The notes beneath the pieces are model-generated. The model was given only the letters and a program-made list of their open reading frames with translations, did not search any database and had not been told where the DNA came from. Source: Labilibaculum filiforme (lineage in GTDB: Bacteria > Bacteroidota > Bacteroidia > Bacteroidales > Marinifilaceae). From it: DNA of 64,000 nucleotides. Location: assembly GCF_002843315.1 (NCBI RefSeq), contig NZ_MVDD01000002.1, positions 434,001-498,000 on the forward strand, read 5' to 3'. A program made the position numbers and the translations under genes. How positions within the stretch are numbered: position 1 is the stretch's first letter; every line of letters begins with the position of its first letter. Positions 59,729 to 64,000 of this stretch are shown piece by piece.

Positions 59729-60934
59729 TTATTTATAGTTGAACACCTTCAAAGATGCCAAACCTCCAAGCGATGTTTCTTTGTAGGTGTAAGGTAAATC
59801 AAGTCCGGTCTTCATCATTGTTTCGGTAACCTGATCAAAACTAATTCTGTGGCGACCGTCGGATAACAAAGCATAAGTATTATGATTCAGGGCTCGCGCG
59901 GCCGCAAAAACATTACGTTCAATGCACGGAATTTGCACCAAGCCTAACACAGGATCACAAGTTAAGCCCAAATGGTGTTCTAAACCCATTTCAGCAGAAT
60001 ATTCAATCTGAAATACAGTTCCTCCGTGCAACTGGGTTGCCGCTCCCGAAGCCATAGCACAAGCAGTACCCACCTCGCCTTGACAACCAACTTCGGCACC
60101 AGAAATTGATGCATTGGTTTTTACCAAATTTCCAATTAAACCAGCCGTAGCTAATGCTTTTAACACATCCTTTTTTCCAAACTTATAAAATTTCTTGTGA
60201 TAGTAAAGCACTGCAGGTAAAACGCCACAAGCCCCACAAGTAGGAGCAGTAACAATAATCCCTCCGCTTGAATTTTCTTCTGAAACAGCCAAAGCAAATG
60301 AATATAACATAGATCGTTTTCGCATAGGACCGCTTAATGTTTTTGCCTTTAAGTAGTACGAATGCGATTTACGTTCCAGCTCTAATCCTCCAGGCAATTC
60401 GCCCTCTTTATTCATACCTCTTTTGATGGCATTTTTCATTGCGGTCCAAACCTCATCCAGATAATCCCAAATACCCTCTCCTTCCATCAGCACCACATAC
60501 TCCCAAAGTTGCTTTTTATTGATCCTACACCACTTCAGAATCTCATCCATAGTAGTTAGCTCATATATTTTTTTAGCAACCAACACGCTAGCATCATCTA
60601 CAATTGCTCCTCCGCCAATACTATATGCAGTCCATTCCTCAAGCAACTCATCAGTAATTGAAAAAGCCTTAAATCGTAAAGCATTAGGATGTTTTTTTAA
60701 AAACTCTTCAGGCTTCCAAATTAAATTTAGATTTTTGCCCTCAAATACTTTCTCAATAGCAACACCAGTTAAATGTCCTTTTCCAGTAGCTGCCAGACTC
60801 CCAAATAGAGTCACCTCAAATCTCTCTGCTTTAGAATGACGCAACAAAAACTGTTCTGCCGCCTTTCTTGGTCCCATGGTATGACTGCTTGAAGGGCCGT
60901 AGCCAATTCGATAAAGTTCTTTTATTGATTCCAT
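59729..60934 (-). CDS. sdaA: L-serine ammonia-lyase, iron-sulfur dependent
   Basis: Single-chain L-serine dehydratase of 401 residues, converting serine to pyruvate and ammonia. The N-terminal beta-domain (IGYGPSSSHTMGPRKAAEQFL) precedes the catalytic alpha-domain with Cys residues for a 4Fe-4S cluster in TAPTCGACGVLPAV, GAEVGCQGEVGTACAMASGA and the C-terminal VQIPCIERN. The length is a little shorter than E. coli SdaA (454), as in other Bacteroidota. A TATTTTTG box lies about 35 bases upstream of the ATG. Confidence 0.92.
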   Translation of the reverse strand: MESIKELYRIGYGPSSSHTMGPRKAAEQFLLRHSKAERFEVTLFGSLAATGKGHLTGVAIEKVFEGKNLNLIWKPEEFLKKHPNALRFKAFSITDELLEEWTAYSIGGGAIVDDASVLVAKKIYELTTMDEILKWCRINKKQLWEYVVLMEGEGIWDYLDEVWTAMKNAIKRGMNKEGELPGGLELERKSHSYYLKAKTLSGPMRKRSMLYSFALAVSEENSSGGIIVTAPTCGACGVLPAVLYYHKKFYKFGKKDVLKALATAGLIGNLVKTNASISGAEVGCQGEVGTACAMASGAATQLHGGTVFQIEYSAEMGLEHHLGLTCDPVLGLVQIPCIERNVFAAARALNHNTYALLSDGRHRISFDQVTETMMKTGLDLPYTYKETSLGGLASLKVFNYK

Positions 60935-60965
60935 TATGGTGTTTCGTTGTTGTGTAAGTTGGTTG

Positions 60966-60973
60966 CAAAAATA
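60966..60973 (-). promoter_or_regulatory. -7 promoter element of sdaA
   Basis: TATTTTTG on the - strand, matching TAnnTTTG, about 32 bases upstream of the ATG. No clear -33. Confidence 0.45.
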
Positions 60974-61019
60974 AGAAAGTCGTGCTATTTTCAGCAGAGC
61001 CTCTCAAAATATAATGCAC

Positions 61020-61047
61020 AAAAAAAGAGAAACCATGTGATTTCTCT
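61020..61047 (-). terminator. terminator of the tRNA operon
   Basis: On the - strand AGAGAAA / TTTCTCT stem with an 8-nt loop and a T-run, downstream of the last tRNA-Pro. Confidence 0.85.
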
Positions 61048-61053
61048 CTCTTG

Positions 61054-61128
61054 TCGGGGTGGCAGGATTCGAACCTGCGACCTCCTGCTCCCAAAGCAGG
61101 CGCGATAACCGGGCTACGCTACACCCCG
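61054..61128 (-). tRNA. tRNA-Pro (UGG), copy 3 of operon
   Basis: 75 bases folding to a cloverleaf: acceptor CGGGGTG / CACCCCG, anticodon loop TTTGGGA (anticodon TGG), T-arm GGTTCGAATCC, discriminator A. No encoded CCA. Sequence identical in structure to the two following copies. The + strand open frame that runs across it is spurious. Confidence 0.95.
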
Positions 61129-61186
61129 AAACTTGATTCCGGTATTCTATTGGATAAAAAGAAGCTTTTAACTCCTCAAAGTATTG

Positions 61187-61261
61187 TCGGGGTGGCAGGA
61201 TTCGAACCTGCGACCTCCTGCTCCCAAAGCAGGCGCGATAACCGGGCTACGCTACACCCCG
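61187..61261 (-). tRNA. tRNA-Pro (UGG), copy 2 of operon
   Basis: 75 bases, same sequence as the other two copies, anticodon TGG, no CCA. The 58-base and 68-base spacers on either side are similar to each other (both contain a run starting AAACTT and an ATTCCGGTA segment), pointing to tandem duplication of tRNA plus spacer. Confidence 0.95.
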
Positions 61262-61329
61262 AAACTTACATTCCGGTACTCTATTTAGATAAAAAAAGAG
61301 AAGTTTTTAAACTCCTCTAAAAATTTTCG

Positions 61330-61404
61330 TCGGGGTGGCAGGATTCGAACCTGCGACCTCCTGCTCCCAAAGCAGGCGCGATAACCGGGCTACGCTACAC
61401 CCCG
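61330..61404 (-). tRNA. tRNA-Pro (UGG), copy 1 of operon
   Basis: 75 bases, identical to copies 2 and 3, anticodon TGG, no CCA. It follows tRNA-Ser in the operon. Confidence 0.95.
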
Positions 61405-61443
61405 AAAATTTGTGGAGATAAAACTCCTTTTCAATCTAAACAA

Positions 61444-61537
<94 letters not shown>

Positions 61538-61551
61538 TGATCTTGCGGTAG

Positions 61552-61582
61552 CAAAAGTATGTAAAAAATTCAGATGTGCAAA
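61552..61582 (-). promoter_or_regulatory. promoter of the tRNA operon
   Basis: On the - strand TTTG-N19-TACTTTTG: both boxes and spacing match the Bacteroidota consensus exactly. The predicted start falls a few bases upstream of the tRNA-Ser 5' end. Confidence 0.85.
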
Positions 61583-61684
61583 ATTTTTATCCCGCATTAA
61601 ACAAAGATTTCGGCCCTTTGGATTATAGTAAATTATAAATCAATGAGATTCATTTTTATTTTTTTTTCAAAATACCCAAAATAA

Positions 61685-61714
61685 AACCGGGAAACATACA
61701 AATACTCCCCGGTT
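61685..61714 (-). terminator. terminator of the floA unit
   Basis: On the - strand AACCGGG pairs with CCCGGTT, a 16-base loop, and TTTTATTTT follows. Confidence 0.7.
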
Positions 61715-61738
61715 CCTATTAAAATTAGTCTGTTTTAT

Positions 61739-62716
61739 TTATTTCTTTTTCCCTTTATCGGATGGATTTGCGATATTATCCCTCATATTAGTATCTGCTT
61801 CGATATTCTTCATTCGGTAATAATCCATTATTCCCAACTGACCATTTCGGAAAGCTTCTGCCATTGCACGAGGAACTTCTGCTTCTGCTTCAATTACCTT
61901 CGCGCGCATTTGCTGAGCCAATGCTTTATTTTCCTGTTCTAAGGCTACAGCCATTGCTCTTCTTTCCTCTGCTTTAGCCTGTGCTATTTTTAAATCGGCT
62001 TCGGCTTGATCGGTTTGTAATACCGCTCCAATATTCTTTCCTATATCAATATCTGCGATATCAATCGATAAAATTTCAAAAGCAGTACCAGCATCCAAAC
62101 CTTTTTCCAACACTACACGAGAGATATAATCAGGATTTTCAAGAACTGACTTATGCGATTCATTTGAACCAATTGAAGATACAATTCCTTCTCCAACCCT
62201 TGCTAGTACAGTTTCCTCTCCTGCTCCTCCAACTAATTGTCGAATATTCGCACGTAAAGTAACCCTCGCTTTAGCGATTAACTGAATACCATCTTTAGAA
62301 ACAGCTGTTACAGGTGGAGTGTTAATTACTTTAGGAATAACGCTCATTTGTACTGCTTCATACACATCTCTACCAGCCAAGTCGATTGCTGTAGCCATTT
62401 TAAAGGACAAATCGATATTCGCCTTTGATGCCGAAACCAAAGCATGTGTAACCTGAGCAACGCGCCCTCCAGCTAAATAGTGAGCTTCGAGTTCATCCCG
62501 ATTCAATACTAAACCAGCTTTTGTACCTTCAATTAAAGCACTTACAATTACTTTTGGTGGAACTTTTCTCCATCTCATAAACACAAGCTGAAGTAAAGAA
62601 ATTTTAACTCCTGACAAAAGAGCCGAAAACCAAAGACCAACTGGGACGAAATAGAATAATATATATATTCCAACCCCAACGGCGACAATTAACATTATTA
62701 ATGCACCAATTTCCAT
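61739..62716 (-). CDS. floA: flotillin-like protein FloA
   Basis: A 325-residue SPFH/flotillin-like protein of the UPF0365/FloA family, which organises membrane microdomains in bacteria. A hydrophobic N-terminus (~5-30) and a second hydrophobic stretch (~33-48) anchor it; the SPFH part follows ([21 protein letters not shown]) and a long Ala/Glu-rich coiled coil ([19 protein letters not shown]) makes up the end. It lies directly downstream of an NfeD-type gene (10-base gap), the usual bacterial pairing. Confidence 0.92.
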   Translation of the reverse strand: MEIGALIMLIVAVGVGIYILFYFVPVGLWFSALLSGVKISLLQLVFMRWRKVPPKVIVSALIEGTKAGLVLNRDELEAHYLAGGRVAQVTHALVSASKANIDLSFKMATAIDLAGRDVYEAVQMSVIPKVINTPPVTAVSKDGIQLIAKARVTLRANIRQLVGGAGEETVLARVGEGIVSSIGSNESHKSVLENPDYISRVVLEKGLDAGTAFEILSIDIADIDIGKNIGAVLQTDQAEADLKIAQAKAEERRAMAVALEQENKALAQQMRAKVIEAEAEVPRAMAEAFRNGQLGIMDYYRMKNIEADTNMRDNIANPSDKGKKK

Positions 62717-62726
62717 TTGATTTATT

Positions 62727-63191
62727 TTAGATAGGTTTTACAATTACAACTTTATCAACAATACCAACTACTATAACTTTTGTTTTCTCGTCAACGTAGG
62801 AACCTGTAGATCTTGCCTCTACAATTTTTTGATCCAACTTCACTTTTCCCATTGGAGCCAAACGAGAGACGCAGATCCCTTGATCCCCAATATTAATATT
62901 TTCATCATCTAGCTTTTGAACTTTCGAATCCACTTCTGTATTCAACATGATTTTATTCCAAGTTTTCGACTTTAAAGCTAGAAATAAGGAAATTATACCA
63001 AAAATTACTGTCGCCAAAATAGTTAAATGTCCAATAGAACTTCCATAATGATCGTAGGACATATAAATACCACCTACTATCATTAAAACACCTCCAATAG
63101 CTGCCACTGTAATTCCAGGAATTACTAAGAATTCCAAAAGCAACAGAACAATTCCAAAAACAATAAGAAGTACAATAATTAGCGCTGTCAT
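62727..63191 (-). CDS. NfeD-like membrane protein
   Basis: A 154-residue protein with three or four membrane helices (~2-20, ~27-46, ~55-74) and a C-terminal OB-fold domain (~90-154, with [20 protein letters not shown] and [12 protein letters not shown]), as in NfeD1b partner proteins of flotillins. It contains no protease domain, so it is the short NfeD form. It probably stabilises FloA in microdomains; gene order nfeD-floA with a 10-base gap supports this. Confidence 0.88.
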   Translation of the reverse strand: MTALIIVLLIVFGIVLLLLEFLVIPGITVAAIGGVLMIVGGIYMSYDHYGSSIGHLTILATVIFGIISLFLALKSKTWNKIMLNTEVDSKVQKLDDENINIGDQGICVSRLAPMGKVKLDQKIVEARSTGSYVDEKTKVIVVGIVDKVVIVKPI

Positions 63192-63217
63192 TTTCTACAA
63201 ATCTGATTTATTTAACA

Positions 63218-63502
63218 CTATACAATATTAACTTTTAATCCTTTCTCTGCTAATCTATCGCGCATTGGCTTAATGGTACTCATCTTGCCTTTCTTTACAT
63301 CACATTTCCCTTTATAATGAGTAATGTAAGCACATTGTTCTGCCTGATCCGGTTCATGTTCACAGACATCAACCAATGCATCCACAACAAAATCAAAGGT
63401 GTGAAAATCATCATTAATAAGCATTAATGTTTTGCGATTTAAAAGATCGCTAATTACATCGCTCTCCTCTTTATCTGTGCGTATATCTCTGCTCCCAAAC
63501 AT
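63218..63502 (-). CDS. clpS: ATP-dependent Clp protease adaptor ClpS
   Basis: A 94-residue adaptor that delivers N-degron substrates to ClpA-type or ClpC-type Clp proteases. Core segments are NDDFHTFDFVVDAL, HEPDQAEQCAYITHYKGKC (position of the substrate-binding pocket) and KMSTIKPMRDRLAEKGL. Length and motifs are standard. It lies 15 bases downstream of the SPOR-domain gene and 26 upstream of nfeD, so it may be part of the same transcript. Confidence 0.92.
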   Translation of the reverse strand: MFGSRDIRTDKEESDVISDLLNRKTLMLINDDFHTFDFVVDALVDVCEHEPDQAEQCAYITHYKGKCDVKKGKMSTIKPMRDRLAEKGLKVNIV

Positions 63503-63517
63503 AGTAGATATCTCTAA

Positions 63518-64000
63518 TTATTGTCTTAAAATTTCGAGTGCTTGCTGAATAGTAATTTTATCATTTCCTGAAAATGCCACTGTAAAAGCATCACCCAATC
63601 CAGCTTCCCGAAGTTCCATTTTCAATTTACTCACTTTGCTGTAAGAATCAAAATCGCCAACGGTACAAATTGTATATCCCCTATAATCCTTTGAATAATC
63701 GATCGGATACTTTGAAAAACGTTTCAATTTTAACTTAACATCTTCGGGCACCTCGGTAGCATACGCTCCAACCTGAACCCGAAAAGAAACCTGCTCATTA
63801 ACAACTGCAGTAGTAGTTTTTGCAGGACTAACCTGCTCGGCTGGTTTCGCTTCATATTTATAGTCCTGATCGGTAGCTTTAATTGCAGCACTTAAGCTAG
63901 CTTTCACCCCATCCTTGTAGGCAACCACGAAAGTATTGGGAAATAATTGACGAACTTCAGGAATTTCCTTCTTCGCTGCCGCAAAAGTTGGATAAGACCC
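63518..64000 (-). CDS. SPOR-domain protein, 5' end cut by the window
   Basis: The frame is open from the right edge (GSYPTFAAAKKEIPEVRQL visible before an apparent GTG start at 63928), so the true start lies to the right of the window. The C-terminal ~80 residues form a SPOR domain (SFRVQVGAYATEVPEDVK, with LFPNTFVVAYKDG before it suggesting a second repeat). SPOR domains bind denuded peptidoglycan at division sites. The protein is preceded by Thr/Ala-rich linker sequence (KTTTAVVNEQ). The rest of the gene is unknown. Confidence 0.8.
   Translation of the reverse strand, partial: GSYPTFAAAKKEIPEVRQLFPNTFVVAYKDGVKASLSAAIKATDQDYKYEAKPAEQVSPAKTTTAVVNEQVSFRVQVGAYATEVPEDVKLKLKRFSKYPIDYSKDYRGYTICTVGDFDSYSKVSKLKMELREAGLGDAFTVAFSGNDKITIQQALEILRQ

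Noticed and set aside
61051-61320. An open frame on the + strand across the tRNA-Pro genes
   Set aside because: It is the well-known spurious translation of the antisense of tRNA genes (GWQDSNLRPP type); the region encodes tRNAs on the other strand.

Overview
The window is AT-rich DNA from a Bacteroidota chromosome, most likely a marine member of the Bacteroidales/Marinilabiliales such as the Marinifilaceae (inference from gene content and signals, not from a database match). Supporting signs are a PorP/SprF-family protein next to a 10-kb Ig-repeat adhesin with a gliding-motility-type (CHU_C) C-terminus, many lipoproteins and Sec-exported proteins, few Shine-Dalgarno sequences, and repeated promoter elements of the Bacteroidota form TTTG-N19-TAnnTTTG. 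No phage, insertion sequence, CRISPR array or plasmid gene was seen. Most of the window is ordinary core chromosome with some accessory genes.

Layout. 1-9 kb: rlmN (cut by the left edge), a LacI-type regulator, a pirin, a GC-rich structured repeat, a LexA-like XRE-S24 regulator, an EamA transporter, a CDF metal transporter, a 5'-nucleotidase-like enzyme split over two genes, and dinB. 9-16 kb: a MATE exporter, mnmD, two FKBP prolyl isomerases, a cyclophilin, a DUF3127 protein with an SSB-like acidic tail, an ECF sigma factor with a small membrane partner, and an M64 peptidase. 17-23 kb: an MscS channel, a SemiSWEET-like protein, a chalcone-isomerase-fold protein, a FabH-like ketosynthase, a membrane-anchored reductive-dehalogenase-like protein and a TPR protein. 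23-36 kb: rlmB, a DUF418 membrane protein, an ABC-F ATPase, a AAA+ ATPase, a STAS-like protein, a GHL10-type lipoprotein, rlmD, an S9 peptidase, yaaA and an unknown gene. 36-48 kb: the SprF/SprB-like pair. 48-55 kb: pepP-type peptidase, an Lrp regulator, cobQ, a small NTPase, cbiZ, dus and a tetR. 55-61 kb: a candidate small RNA, a TlpA-type thioredoxin, a sigma-54 response regulator, small envelope genes, an M28 peptidase pseudogene and sdaA. 61-64 kb: three tandem tRNA-Pro(UGG) genes and a tRNA-Ser(GCU) in one operon, then floA, nfeD, clpS and a SPOR-domain gene cut by the right edge.

Themes. RNA modification is frequent (rlmN, rlmB, rlmD, mnmD, dus). Corrinoid salvage (cobQ, cbiZ) occurs in the same window as a predicted corrinoid/Fe-S reductase. 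The giant adhesin and its SprF partner point to type IX secretion and surface attachment or gliding. Several genes are better started at an internal ATG than at the longest open frame; these choices are explained entry by entry. The most unusual items are the TM-anchored RdhA-like protein, the M28 pseudogene, the GC-rich repeat at 3.0 kb, the inverted repeats between adhesin and sprF, the possible sigma-54 control region at 58.1 kb and the promoter-to-terminator candidate sRNA at 55.4 kb.
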